A stretch of DNA of 64,000 nt from an uncultured Oscillospiraceae bacterium. GTDB taxonomy: Bacteria; Bacillota; Clostridia; Oscillospirales; Oscillospiraceae. Below, in pieces: positions 1 through 8,889 of the stretch; position 1 is the stretch's first letter, and each line of letters starts with the position of its first letter. Position numbers and translations under genes: made by a program. A model generated the notes under the pieces. That model was not told where the DNA came from, did no database searches, and saw nothing but the letters and a program-made list of their open reading frames with translations. Location: contig CAKTKC010000013.1 in NCBI GenBank assembly GCA_934569225.1, positions 1-64,000 on the forward strand, read 5' to 3'.

Positions 1-71
1 CCTTCCTTTCTTGATATCTTTACCTGCCGCTTGCTAAAGGCGGTTTCTGATATATGCCCTTACGGGCGCAA
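1..71 (-). mobile_element. Probable 5' end of a group II intron inserted in the helicase gene (cut by window edge)
   Basis: On the minus strand the helicase coding sequence is recognisable up to the codon TGG at 74-72, the W of the conserved motif NHLTEQW. It then runs into TTGCGCCCGTAAGGGC and an in-frame TAA. The first bases resemble the GUGYG-type 5' end of group II introns and are followed at once by a GCCC-GTAA-GGGC hairpin. Homologous ICE helicases continue for hundreds of residues after this motif. Only 71 bases are visible, so no intron-encoded reverse transcriptase or domain V can be checked. A plain deletion or another insertion is the alternative. Confidence 0.5.
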
Positions 72-3000
72 CCACTGCTCAGTCAGGTGATTTGGCACCA
101 CAAACAGGCTTTTCTGACACAACCCCAGCCGCTTGCTCTCCTGGGCGGCGGCTACCATTTCAAAGGTTTTGCCGGCACCAACTACATGGGCAAGCAATGT
201 ATTCCCGCCGTAAAGAATGTGGGCAATGGCATTCACTTGATGAGGCCGCAGGGTGATTTCCGGGTTGATCCCTACAAAATTCAGATGGCTTCCGTCATAT
301 TCCCGTGGGCGAATGCTGTTGAATTTCTCATTGTAAAGCGTGGTCAGCCGCTCCCTGCGATTGGGGTCAGCCCAAATCCAGTCCGCAAATTCCTGTTTGA
401 TCTGCTCCTGCTTTCCCTGGGCAATGGCGGTCTGCTTCGTGTTGAGGATAGCCACCTTTTTACCGGAGTCATCATATTCATAGTCGAAAATCCGTACATC
501 CCGCAGATTCAGGGTTTCCTCAATGATTTTATAGGCGTTGATGCGTTCCGTACCAAAGGTGTTCTCGGAGCGGACATTCCCTCGATCCAGGCTTTTTCCG
601 TCAATGTTCCACTCGCCGGTGTAGGTGCTGTAATGCACCTTGATATTCCGTCTCTGGTAGTAAGGCGTCCGCAGAAGCTCAAAGGTAAAGTCCCGCACAA
701 CCTCGGTTGGAAGCCAGGCAGCACCCAGTCGGACAGAAATCTCGCTGGCCGTCAGGTCCACGGGCTGCACCGCTTCCAGGGACTGCACATTGACGGAATA
801 CCGTTCATCTGTCTCGGCAAACGCTCTGGCGGTGCGCAGCCTTTCCCGGACATTGCCAGAAAGGTATTCATCTGCTGGCAGGTATTTATGGGCAACATCC
901 TCATTTCCGTCATGCTCTGGGTTCAGGAAAATAACGCCTTTCAGATCAGAGAGAATTTCTTCCTCGCTCTTGTGGGTCAGCTCCATCATGTAAGGCATAT
1001 CTACTTTTGCTTTTTCAGCCAGTGACAGGGCCAGGGCCTCTGAAGCGGTATCTACGGAAGTTACAGAAATCTTCTGCCGGATGGTGCGCTTGGAGAACAT
1101 ATCCGCTTTCCGTAGGAAATTGCCCTCACTGTCCCGCACCTCCAGGGAGGACAGAAGATAGTAGGCGTTGTCGGTAGAAAAAGCGGAGCTGTTGGCACGG
1201 CTGTTGATCCGGCCATACTTTTCCGCAAAGCTGTCATAGAGGGCATTTAAGCGTGCCTGCGCTTCCTGGATCATGGTCTCCGGGTAGTCCTCGGTCTGGT
1301 ACTCAATGAGCTTGCGCACACAGTCCCGGATGCCGATAAGCCCATGGATGCGCTGCTCGGCGGTAGCCGATACGGAGACCGGATTCATAAGGCTGTTTTC
1401 CCGGAAGTACAGCTTGCCGTCCACAACGGCGAAACTGAAATTCCGCACATCAGGGTCAGCGGGCAGGGAGCCTGTTTCTTCCTCCTGTAGATCATCCAGG
1501 TCCATATTCTGCATTTCGCCTTGAATTTGACCGATAGCGGTAGTGAGCAAGGCTTCCAGGCTCTGGCCCTCGTGGGGGATACAGGCGGTTTCCATGCCGT
1601 AGGGGCCGGAAACTTCCTGCATTTGCCCCAGAACCATTTCCGGGTGGGAGACGAAGTAGGCGTTCATTTTCAGCCCCTTTTCATCAGTGTCCAGATGCAC
1701 CCAGTCCGGCTCCAGGTCGGTCATACCGCTGCGCTTTTGCAGGAACAGAATGTCGGAAGTTACCTCTGTACCCGCAGCGGCCTTGAAGGTATCATTGGGC
1801 AGACGGATGGCACCGAGAAGGTCCGCCCTCTGGGCAATGTACTTTCGCACAGAAGGATTTTCCTTGTCCATGGTGCCCTTGCTGGTAATAAAGGCCACCA
1901 CGCCGCCGGGGCGCACCTTGTCCAAGGCACGGGCAAAGAAAAAATCGTGGATAAGAAAATTGTACTTGTCGTACTTCTTGTCCAAAACCTTGAACGTCCC
2001 AAAGGGCACGTTGCCAATGGCTACATCAAAGAAGCTGTCCGGCAGATCGGTTTTCTCAAAGCCCTGTACCGCAATGCTGTTCTTCTGGTACAGCTGCTGG
2101 GCAATACGCCCGGAAATGCTGTCCAGCTCCACGCCGTACATCTTGGAATTACCCATATTCTCCGGCAGCAGACCCATGAAGTTGCCAACGCCGCAGCTGG
2201 GTTCCAGGATATTGCCGGTCTGGAAGCCCAGATTGGACAGCCCCTTGTACATGGCCCGGATCACCACAGGCGGGGTGTAGAACGCCGTGAGGGTGGATTC
2301 CCGGGCGGCGGCGTATTCGTCCTCTGGTAGCAGGGCTTTCAGCTCGGCATAATGGGCGTTGGTTTCCTCGAAGAACTGGGACAGACCGCCCCAGCCGACA
2401 TACTGGGAGAGAACGGTCTGTTCGTCAGGGGTTGCCAGACGGTTTTCGGATTCCAGGGTGTGCAGCAGACGAATGGCGTTTACGTTGTTGTTAAAGCGCT
2501 CCAGCGGAGTGCCTACCCCAAGATCATCCGTGGGAATATGGAAGTTTGTGCGGCTGTCCGTGGAAATTTCCGGGTGGAGAACATGGAGGCGACGTTCTAC
2601 GGGACGGGGAACCGCAGACGGCACCGGGAGAGATTCGAGGTTCTGCACATCCTCCATGACCTGACGGATAAAGGGAGAATTGTTCAAAGCCTCCGGGTCT
2701 ACCAATTTGCCGTCTACGATGCCGACTGCTTCCAGACTTTTCCGTATCTGCTGGGGGTCAATGTCATCAAAGGAATCTTCCTCTACGTCCGGTGCGAAAT
2801 CATTAATTTCCACTGCCTGGGGATGGTAGTCTCGCATTACCCTGACAGCTTCTTCCAGGGTATCATATGGGCCGTCTACATATCTGGCAGTTCCGTCCAC
2901 CACATTGTAATGGTTGTAGTAAAAGCCATTTACATGGTGCTGTATCTGGATTTCTTCGCCGCTTTCGGTAAAACGCTGAACGACCTTATCACGGATTCCG

Positions 3001-5894
3001 TGGAGGGCAACTTTTGCAAGCTGTTCTTCGGAGAAGGCTACCAATTCGTCAAAATCCAGATCAACAAGCTCCTGTTCGGTCAGTTCTTTCAGCGTGTCAT
3101 ATTTTCGGGAATCCACGATGATGCCGTCAATGGATCGGTCCAGCCTGAAATCCACCAGGTCAACGCTGACCTGAACAGGAACTTTCTCGTCTGTAATGGT
3201 GGTGTAGGCAATATCCACTTTCCGCAGATCGGAAAAATCCGGTTCGCTGTCATATTCTTCGGAGCAGAATTCTGTTATAAGCACCTTGGCCCGTTCCAGA
3301 TCCTCGTTGGCGGCCTGCTTTATTGGCGGACGGAGGGTGTGGTCTTTGCCAAATACAGAGAACGTACCGGCCAAGTAGCCTTCCATAACCTCCATGCCCT
3401 GCTTCCGGGCTTCAAAAAAACGATCATCTGGCGGTGTTGCTTCCATGAGGGGCTGCATCATGGTCTGGTAGATGGTATTGACCTGTTCCGGGTCAGAAAG
3501 CTGCTCCTGGATCTCCGTAACACCGTTCCAGTAGTCCAGGTCACTTCTGGGGGTGGGCCGCTGAAAACCCTCCGGCGTATTGGAAAAGAACGACATGATC
3601 CGTCTGGCAAGTTGGTTGATCTCATAGTCCGCCATCCTATCCGCATCACTGGGATACAGATAAGTGCCGGAGGAAATCATATTGGACACCCATTTGGTAA
3701 CGGCAGGCCATTTCATGTTCAGCTGGGCATAAGGGGCAGTTAAATCTCCATGGCTAAAGGAAAATCCGGCAGAGGTATAGGTTTTGTTGTCATTTCCGCC
3801 GTGGTAGCCGCTGTATTCCCCATGCTGCCGTTTCAGAAACTGTTCCCGCTCTTTCGTGTCCGTGTTTTGGCTGAAAAAGGAGAATACATCCAGCCGGGAC
3901 CGGAATTCACGCTCATGCCCACGCAGTGCCTGGTTGATTTCATCATCGGAAATGAAATACCGCCGCAGAGGGTTAAAGCTCTGGGCGGCGGTAAAAATCA
4001 GGGGCGTTCGCTGCAAATCTTCCAGCTTTTGCAAAAGCTTGGCAGGGTGATACAAGCGGCTTACCATAAGACTGCGATCATTGGCATAGGCGGTCGCAAA
4101 CACGGTCCATTCCTCTACAAGTTGCATTAACGTATCCGGGGATTCCAGAAGCCGCTGCATCTGGGCCTCGATTTCGGGAAAGCCGCTATTGGAGGAATAG
4201 GTTCCCGTTGTAAGGGGAAGATACCCGGCCTCTTTCGCTTGTGCGGAACACTCCCGTACCGCAAACGCAAGGGCCTGGGCAAGTCTGCGCCGCTCAAAGT
4301 CCGGAACTTGATCCAGTTCCGCCTGGGGCATATACCGCCCCATATCCAGCAGTTCCCGGATGCGCTTTGCGGCCTGTTCCCAGGTGACGAGAGTGGTATG
4401 CAGCTTCTGAACGGTGCGCCCGGTGGAGATACGAATGCCCTCCGGGTCATACCAGATGGCGTATTCCTGGCCCTGGATGATCAGCCCCGCACCGTTGGTG
4501 CCATAGCTTTTTTGCAGGAAAGCGGCGTTGTCCGGCTTGTCTTTCATAAAGTAGGCACAGATGATCTTCCGGCTGTCCCGGTCATTGAAACCCATGCACA
4601 GGGCTTCGTCAATGATCTGCTGAGGAAGCTGCAATTGCGGGAAAAAGGTCTGCTGTTCTTCCTCCGATACAGAAAAGCCGCCGTCCAGGAAGGAAATCTG
4701 TTCCTCCACGCTTGGCAGCGGCGATTCTTCAATTACGTGTAGATCAGGTCCTGGAAAATCTGTTCCTCCACGGCCTGCCGGATGTTGTTCATCCGCTGCA
4801 CCCACAGCATCTGATCCTGGGCTTTCAGTTCCTCCGTCACGCCCTGCTCCTGGGCCATCTGCGTTGTCAGCTGTTCCAGCATCCGGTTGGCCTCCCGATC
4901 CACCTCCTCCAGATGGGTGTTCAGGGTGCCTTTCATCAGCATCCCGGTGTACAGCCCCTCCCGGTGCTTGCGGAGGTAGCTGTGGCGAAGCATCCCGTAC
5001 TTGCCCACCTTGGGACTCTCGGGGGGAATCAGGTTGGGCAGCCGGTAGTCCCCCTGCATTGTGTAAGTCAGTTCCATTATTCTGGCTCCTTTCCATTTCA
5101 TTTTTCCTGGCTTCATTGTACACAGTGTCTCCGAAAGAATCAAATGTACGAGACTGCTGCCGTTCCAAAGATTTTACAGCGACACCAATTTCCCGAAGGA
5201 TGGATTCGGACAGAGTGCTGACAGCCGAACCCAACAGGGAGGCGGTGATCTCGGTATTGAAATCCTGGATGCGCCCAAAAACATCATTGTCCAGCTCGGG
5301 CGCATAGCCGCAGCGATGGAAAACCATATAGCGGACACTCTCACCAACGGATTCCTTAAACCATCTGGCGACACTGCCATCGTCCAACTCCTCCAGGAAG
5401 CTGTCCTGTTTGTTGTTCAGCAGGTCGGGAAGGTAATCTCCGGCGGCTTCCTCCGCAAGCTGCTGGGAAAGCGCCTCTATGCAATTCCCAAACGGTCCGT
5501 CAAAATCGTACTGGAACCGGCTTTGCAAGGTATCCATGACTTCGTTTTCGTACTCCGGCTTCATCTGCCAAAGGGAAATTTCTCGATTCTCCCGGCTGTT
5601 GGTATCTGAAACATCGAACACATAGCGGATACGATATGGAAGGTTTGGGTCCCGGAGCAGGGCAATACCGGTGGCACCCCGGTTTACCCAGTGGCCCAGT
5701 CGGTTCCACACGCCGATTTCCGCACAGGCGGTGGCATCCGGGCGCTGGGCATGGATAAGTACCTGCTCCTGAAAGCGGTACTTGTAATTCTGGGCTGCGG
5801 TTTGGAGAAATGCTGTGTAGTTCCTGGGGCTGCTTACAATCTCCTGGGTTTTGGAGGAGAGCAGCTGAGAAAGAAATTCATCTTTTCTGGGCAT
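60..5894 (-). CDS. ICE giant protein: ArdC-like N-terminus, N6-adenine methylase domain and start of SNF2 helicase (interrupted)
   Basis: This is a conjugative-element polyprotein-like gene with 1944 readable codons. Residues 1-130 resemble the ArdC/LtrC-type N-terminal domain that binds single-stranded DNA. Residues about 265-390 are a Pro/Gly/Asp-rich low-complexity linker. Near residue 1230 is the SAM-binding motif EPSCGVGNF, and near 1294 is the catalytic-type NVPFG, so the middle is an N6-methylase fold. A helicase motif I (GAGKT) and motif Ia (VVPNHLTEQW) lie at the C-terminal end, where the frame stops three codons after W. The family normally carries the whole SNF2 helicase core beyond this point, so this is exon 1 or a truncated gene. 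The ATG at 5894 has GGAG upstream. It probably protects or processes transferred DNA, but its exact role is not established. Confidence 0.85.
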   Translation of the reverse strand: MPRKDEFLSQLLSSKTQEIVSSPRNYTAFLQTAAQNYKYRFQEQVLIHAQRPDATACAEIGVWNRLGHWVNRGATGIALLRDPNLPYRIRYVFDVSDTNSRENREISLWQMKPEYENEVMDTLQSRFQYDFDGPFGNCIEALSQQLAEEAAGDYLPDLLNNKQDSFLEELDDGSVARWFKESVGESVRYMVFHRCGYAPELDNDVFGRIQDFNTEITASLLGSAVSTLSESILREIGVAVKSLERQQSRTFDSFGDTVYNEARKNEMERSQNNGTDLHNAGGLPAAQPDSPRESQGGQVRDASPQLPPQAPGGAVHRDADERHPEHPSGGGGSGGQPDAGTADNADGPGAGRDGGTESPGSDAVGAADEQHPAGRGGTDFPGPDLHVIEESPLPSVEEQISFLDGGFSVSEEEQQTFFPQLQLPQQIIDEALCMGFNDRDSRKIICAYFMKDKPDNAAFLQKSYGTNGAGLIIQGQEYAIWYDPEGIRISTGRTVQKLHTTLVTWEQAAKRIRELLDMGRYMPQAELDQVPDFERRRLAQALAFAVRECSAQAKEAGYLPLTTGTYSSNSGFPEIEAQMQRLLESPDTLMQLVEEWTVFATAYANDRSLMVSRLYHPAKLLQKLEDLQRTPLIFTAAQSFNPLRRYFISDDEINQALRGHEREFRSRLDVFSFFSQNTDTKEREQFLKRQHGEYSGYHGGNDNKTYTSAGFSFSHGDLTAPYAQLNMKWPAVTKWVSNMISSGTYLYPSDADRMADYEINQLARRIMSFFSNTPEGFQRPTPRSDLDYWNGVTEIQEQLSDPEQVNTIYQTMMQPLMEATPPDDRFFEARKQGMEVMEGYLAGTFSVFGKDHTLRPPIKQAANEDLERAKVLITEFCSEEYDSEPDFSDLRKVDIAYTTITDEKVPVQVSVDLVDFRLDRSIDGIIVDSRKYDTLKELTEQELVDLDFDELVAFSEEQLAKVALHGIRDKVVQRFTESGEEIQIQHHVNGFYYNHYNVVDGTARYVDGPYDTLEEAVRVMRDYHPQAVEINDFAPDVEEDSFDDIDPQQIRKSLEAVGIVDGKLVDPEALNNSPFIRQVMEDVQNLESLPVPSAVPRPVERRLHVLHPEISTDSRTNFHIPTDDLGVGTPLERFNNNVNAIRLLHTLESENRLATPDEQTVLSQYVGWGGLSQFFEETNAHYAELKALLPEDEYAAARESTLTAFYTPPVVIRAMYKGLSNLGFQTGNILEPSCGVGNFMGLLPENMGNSKMYGVELDSISGRIAQQLYQKNSIAVQGFEKTDLPDSFFDVAIGNVPFGTFKVLDKKYDKYNFLIHDFFFARALDKVRPGGVVAFITSKGTMDKENPSVRKYIAQRADLLGAIRLPNDTFKAAAGTEVTSDILFLQKRSGMTDLEPDWVHLDTDEKGLKMNAYFVSHPEMVLGQMQEVSGPYGMETACIPHEGQSLEALLTTAIGQIQGEMQNMDLDDLQEEETGSLPADPDVRNFSFAVVDGKLYFRENSLMNPVSVSATAEQRIHGLIGIRDCVRKLIEYQTEDYPETMIQEAQARLNALYDSFAEKYGRINSRANSSAFSTDNAYYLLSSLEVRDSEGNFLRKADMFSKRTIRQKISVTSVDTASEALALSLAEKAKVDMPYMMELTHKSEEEILSDLKGVIFLNPEHDGNEDVAHKYLPADEYLSGNVRERLRTARAFAETDERYSVNVQSLEAVQPVDLTASEISVRLGAAWLPTEVVRDFTFELLRTPYYQRRNIKVHYSTYTGEWNIDGKSLDRGNVRSENTFGTERINAYKIIEETLNLRDVRIFDYEYDDSGKKVAILNTKQTAIAQGKQEQIKQEFADWIWADPNRRERLTTLYNEKFNSIRPREYDGSHLNFVGINPEITLRPHQVNAIAHILYGGNTLLAHVVGAGKTFEMVAAAQESKRLGLCQKSLFVVPNHLTEQWLRP
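4733..5077 (-). CDS. tnpV: TnpV-like transposon protein, nested out of frame inside the helicase gene
   Basis: This 114-residue protein lies wholly within the helicase gene on the same strand but in another frame. It has the layout of TnpV proteins of Tn4451/Tn4453-type and ICE elements: an N-terminal TYTMQGDY segment, the middle motif KHREGLY, a long helix with QMLWVQRMNNIR, and the typical C-terminal end LIYT. The chosen ATG at 5077 is preceded by AAGGAG nine bases upstream, an excellent ribosome site in the middle of another coding sequence. In the helicase frame the same DNA gives a low-complexity Pro/Gly/Asp linker, which suggests that TnpV is the older constrained frame here. TnpV has been linked to excision functions, but its role is not well defined. 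Confidence 0.75.
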   Translation of the reverse strand: MELTYTMQGDYRLPNLIPPESPKVGKYGMLRHSYLRKHREGLYTGMLMKGTLNTHLEEVDREANRMLEQLTTQMAQEQGVTEELKAQDQMLWVQRMNNIRQAVEEQIFQDLIYT

Positions 5895-5903
5895 GGCATC
5901 TCC

Positions 5904-6230
5904 TTACCGCACGGTTACGGAGACTTCCACCGTAATTCCGCTGTCTTGGATAGAGGCATACAGAAGCCCCGTCCTGGCATTGGATACTTTTGTCACCATC
6001 TGATTCAACCGACATACGGTCCCATTGATTTCCTCCTGGCTGTCAGCGTAGTAGTAACCGCGCTCGTCGCTGCAAATGGGGTAGCCATCCTGCCGCAGAC
6101 TGTTGATTTTCCTGCGCAGGCCCCGTCCATCAATGGAAAAGAGCCGCTGCAGCTCACGGCTGTAAACGGCTCTTTCTCCACCGGTATGGTACTTTTTGAG
6201 ATACTGGCAGATTGCTGTTTTCTTATCCAT
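5904..6230 (-). CDS. Small winged-helix (HTH) protein of the ICE
   Basis: This 108-residue protein starts at the ATG at 6230, which has AAGGAT nine bases upstream; an in-frame GTG three codons earlier is possible. The N-terminal half reads as a winged-helix DNA-binding domain (YSRELQRLFSIDGRGLRRKINSLRQ), with a following wing that ends in GYYYA. The C-terminal half is a short alpha/beta tail with no recognised motif. It sits nine bases upstream of the helicase gene and is probably cotranscribed with it. It is likely a regulator of ICE transfer genes; its target is unknown. Confidence 0.7.
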   Translation of the reverse strand: MDKKTAICQYLKKYHTGGERAVYSRELQRLFSIDGRGLRRKINSLRQDGYPICSDERGYYYADSQEEINGTVCRLNQMVTKVSNARTGLLYASIQDSGITVEVSVTVR

Positions 6231-6243
6231 TGTTTTCACATCC

Positions 6244-6789
6244 TTATCTTGCTTCTTTCTGTTTTACCTTGGGCTTGGGAATCTCCCAGCCATAGACCCG
6301 TGCAATTTCGTCGCCCAGACGGCTGGTGAGCCGGGTAATATCGGCACGGGTAGCAATGCCATCGTAAATTTTGCTTTTCAGCCGGTCAATCTGATCCTCT
6401 GTCACACCGTCCTTGTAGGTGCGGTAGAGATAGTGATTGGTGCCGTCGTGGTGAACAGCATCGCACCGGAGGTCGCCCAGCTTATCCATGTACCATGTGC
6501 TGTAGTCGGTGTCACTGTAGAGGCAATCCCGGATATTGCCGGAGGGAATTTCCTTGTAGCCCATGACCCGTCCGTTCCAACGGCCCAGATCAGCAATGAC
6601 TAAAATGGGCTGGGACAGCTGAATATTCAGATTGGTACGTTCGTCATCCAGGTAGTCGGCGTTCAGCTCATACATAAGCGCCTCCCGCTGGGCTTCCGTC
6701 AAATCTGGGTAATCCTCTGCCAGAGAATCCCGCCAATCCTCATAATCCAGATTTTCATTGCTCCAGATGATATTGGGGCGGTCTGACAT
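6244..6789 (-). CDS. Conserved ICE accessory protein, function unknown
   Basis: This 181-residue soluble protein has no signal peptide or membrane segment. It is acidic at the N-terminus and ends in a basic tail (KPKVKQKEAR). I recognise it only as the type of protein regularly found next to ICE helicase genes. The middle, with YTDTDYSTWY-like aromatic and acidic residues and LGDLRCDAVHHDGTNHYLYR, looks like a beta-rich fold. GGTGATGCC precedes the ATG. It lies 13 bases upstream of the HTH gene in the same operon. No catalytic motif could be assigned. Confidence 0.65.
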   Translation of the reverse strand: MSDRPNIIWSNENLDYEDWRDSLAEDYPDLTEAQREALMYELNADYLDDERTNLNIQLSQPILVIADLGRWNGRVMGYKEIPSGNIRDCLYSDTDYSTWYMDKLGDLRCDAVHHDGTNHYLYRTYKDGVTEDQIDRLKSKIYDGIATRADITRLTSRLGDEIARVYGWEIPKPKVKQKEAR

Positions 6790-6798
6790 GGCATCACC

Positions 6799-6966
6799 TT
6801 ATGCTTTCTGTTTGGCAGCACTGGAAAACTCCATTTTTGTGGATTCCCAGTGAATCGCACCGGTGAACAGCTTGCTCCTGGCTGCGGCCTCCGCCTTTTC
6901 GGGAGAATCCGCTTCCACGGTGGCATGGCCCTGGCTGATTGCCTGGACGGTAACTTCATACATCAT
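6799..6966 (-). CDS. Small DpnD/PcfM-like ICE protein (55 aa)
   Basis: This short gene begins MMYEVTVQAISQGHATVEA and continues with a helix containing SPEKAEAAARSK. That is the beta-beta-alpha layout of the small DpnD/PcfM-type proteins of conjugative elements. Its ATG overlaps the TGA of the preceding gene (ATGA at 6966-6963), which supports translational coupling. The stop codon is at 6801-6799, nine bases before the next ATG. A longer ORF in another frame across this stretch (6699-6959) has no family resemblance and was set aside. Function unknown. Confidence 0.65.
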   Translation of the reverse strand: MMYEVTVQAISQGHATVEADSPEKAEAAARSKLFTGAIHWESTKMEFSSAAKQKA

Positions 6967-7895
6967 CTTGCATCCCTCTCTCTGTGATTTTTGATAGGTA
7001 TACCTTTGGCATCGTAATTCTTGGGGTCAGCGGCGGGTACATCCCAGCCAAACATGGAGCCTGCCAACATGGCGGCCTCCTGCGCCCTGGTGATACCGGC
7101 AGCATCGTTGAGGGCAGCGGCAGCCTCTTTTGGGGAAACACCCTCCTGCGGGTACTGCCCTGTGGGGGTATATCCGTTTTCACCCTTGGTAATGGTGATG
7201 ATTTCGCCGGTGCTTTCCAGAGCGCTGAAACACTTCTCCGGGAGCGACTGGCGCAGAGGAACAACCTGGATACCGCCGTGCTGCATACGCTCCGCAAACT
7301 CGCAGATGTGGTACAGATTGTTTCCAACCTCCAAGTGCGTTTCATCTACATAACGGCAGGGCCTATCCTGCGTTTCCCTGGAGGAGAAGGTTATGCGGAT
7401 ACTGTCGCCGTCCGCAATGCGGAACTTCTCCTTGTAGCTGGGGGTGATAAACCGAATGCCATGCTCGGCATTCCGCATATTCCGGTCCAGATAATCCCGC
7501 TTATAGCAATAGACATAGAAGTTGTAGTCGCCGGGACTGGGATTCAGCCGCAGGAGGTAGGCGTAGTCCTGGGTATTTACCCGAAAACCAGATTCATCCC
7601 GGCCAAACATGGGTGTGTTGGATGCATGGCAAGCACTGGACAGGCTGCTTCGGTCTGCCAGGATACCGCCATACTGGGAATCTTCCCGTAGGGCGTTTAT
7701 CACCTGGTCCAGCTCTGCCTGAAATTCTGGTGTTTTTAGATAGGCCATGTTGTCAAACCAACTGGAATAGAACTCTTTTCCGGTGGTGCCAAAGTCCCCA
7801 CGCAGATAGCCGATACATCCCGTCTGGGCATCCAGCTGGTGACTCTGACGGTAGGTGTATTTCTGTTCGGGCTGGGTCAATTCTCGCAGTTCCAT
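6963..7895 (-). CDS. Conserved ICE accessory protein (310 aa), function unknown
   Basis: This 310-residue soluble protein is of the type found in ICE transfer-accessory clusters. Visible features are an N-terminal segment QTGCIGYLRGDFG, an aromatic-rich central part (YNFYVYCYKRDYLD), and a C-terminal helical region rich in Ala before a basic tail. The start codon overlaps the previous stop as TAATG at 7895, and its own stop overlaps the next ATG, so it sits in a tightly coupled operon. No enzyme motif is evident. It may belong to the large polyvalent protein-associated domain group, but this is inference. Confidence 0.65.
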   Translation of the reverse strand: MELRELTQPEQKYTYRQSHQLDAQTGCIGYLRGDFGTTGKEFYSSWFDNMAYLKTPEFQAELDQVINALREDSQYGGILADRSSLSSACHASNTPMFGRDESGFRVNTQDYAYLLRLNPSPGDYNFYVYCYKRDYLDRNMRNAEHGIRFITPSYKEKFRIADGDSIRITFSSRETQDRPCRYVDETHLEVGNNLYHICEFAERMQHGGIQVVPLRQSLPEKCFSALESTGEIITITKGENGYTPTGQYPQEGVSPKEAAAALNDAAGITRAQEAAMLAGSMFGWDVPAADPKNYDAKGIPIKNHRERDAR

Positions 7896-8281
7896 TAACG
7901 TTCACGCACCTTTCGTTTTTCTGCTTGTTTCGCTTTGGCGGCTTCTCTGTCCTTCCAGTAGTCCGGGTGGTATTCCTGCAAGCTGCGGTTGATGACCCTC
8001 TCATACTCTCCCTGCTTAAAATAGTCATTTACAGGAGCCGTATAGAGGCCCTTGTCCAACAGCTCCCGAATGGCAACCGGAGCATCGCAGTCCTCCTCGA
8101 AGCAGTAGTAGCTGCCATCCCGGAAGCAATGCTTTCTTGCCGCCGGAGACAATACCGCTTTCGCAACGCTTCTGTGAACTATGATGCCGCCATGGCTGGC
8201 GGTGGATACAGAAAAGACACCAGAGCATAATTCCTCTTGATGCTGGACTTCTCCCCACGGAGAATATTCGGGTGGAAACAT
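7895..8281 (-). CDS. DUF7007-like ICE protein
   Basis: This 128-residue protein has an N-terminal PWGEVQHQEEL segment followed by VFSVSTASHGGIIV. The Ser-Thr-Ala-x-His-Gly-Gly core is typical of the DUF7007-type domain found in conjugative-element proteins. A conserved-looking CFEEDCD motif follows, and the C-terminus is a very basic, charged helix. It starts with a TAATG overlap at 8281 and ends with another at 7895, so translation is coupled on both sides. The biochemical role is unknown. Confidence 0.65.
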   Translation of the reverse strand: MFPPEYSPWGEVQHQEELCSGVFSVSTASHGGIIVHRSVAKAVLSPAARKHCFRDGSYYCFEEDCDAPVAIRELLDKGLYTAPVNDYFKQGEYERVINRSLQEYHPDYWKDREAAKAKQAEKRKVRER

Positions 8282-8889
8282 TAGCGCTCACGCTCCTTTC
8301 GCTTTTCAGATCGTTCCCGCTGATACTGTTCCAGTCCCAGCTTTGCCCACTGAGGGAGCTGTTCAGGCTCCAGTGTCCCGAGAATGTCCCGCCGTTCAAA
8401 CCGGGAGCTGTCACCGGAGTGCAAATCCACACAGAAACAGGCAGACCCCCGGCTGTGGGGACTGGCCCCAAAACCGCCGATGCAGAGCTTCAGCTGACGG
8501 GTTGCCAACTGATACTCCTTCCGCAGCACACCCGGACGAATGACAACAATTTTCCCATTCAGGTCATCGTCATAGGTAATGGGGGTACAGTCCTTGTTCG
8601 TCAGGGGTGTCACATCGATGCCCTGAAATTTGGGTTTCAATACCTCTGCGCGGGTTTTCTCCGCCTGTTCCGACAGCCGGTCCGCAAAGAGCTTGACGAT
8701 TTCACAGTAATCGTCACTGACCATGACCTCATTGTAGAGTGCCGCAATTTCGTTCTGCTGGCAGTAGGCGCACATGTAGCGTTCCTCCGGTTTGGCATTC
8801 AGGTCCTCCCCAAGGACGATTTCCCGGTCCCCAATGCGGAATGCCTGGATGATCTCATAGCTGCCAGCCATCCTTTTTTCATCTTCCAT
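8281..8889 (-). CDS. Conserved ICE accessory protein (202 aa), function unknown
   Basis: The start chosen is the ATG at 8889, because GGAGG lies at ideal spacing upstream; the GTG at 8910 has no comparable site. The 202-residue protein has a CAYCQQNEI stretch that could form part of a metal knuckle, a helical middle region and a segment GASPHSRGSACFCVDL. The C-terminus is a charged helix rich in Arg, Lys and Glu. It overlaps the upstream sortase gene by 11 bases. I recognise it only as a common neighbour in this ICE family. Confidence 0.6.
   Translation of the reverse strand: MEDEKRMAGSYEIIQAFRIGDREIVLGEDLNAKPEERYMCAYCQQNEIAALYNEVMVSDDYCEIVKLFADRLSEQAEKTRAEVLKPKFQGIDVTPLTNKDCTPITYDDDLNGKIVVIRPGVLRKEYQLATRQLKLCIGGFGASPHSRGSACFCVDLHSGDSSRFERRDILGTLEPEQLPQWAKLGLEQYQRERSEKRKERER

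Noticed and set aside
6699..6959. 86-codon minus-strand ORF overlapping the small DpnD/PcfM-like gene
   Set aside because: It overlaps two better-supported genes and has no family resemblance; the 55-codon frame has a coupled start and a plausible fold.
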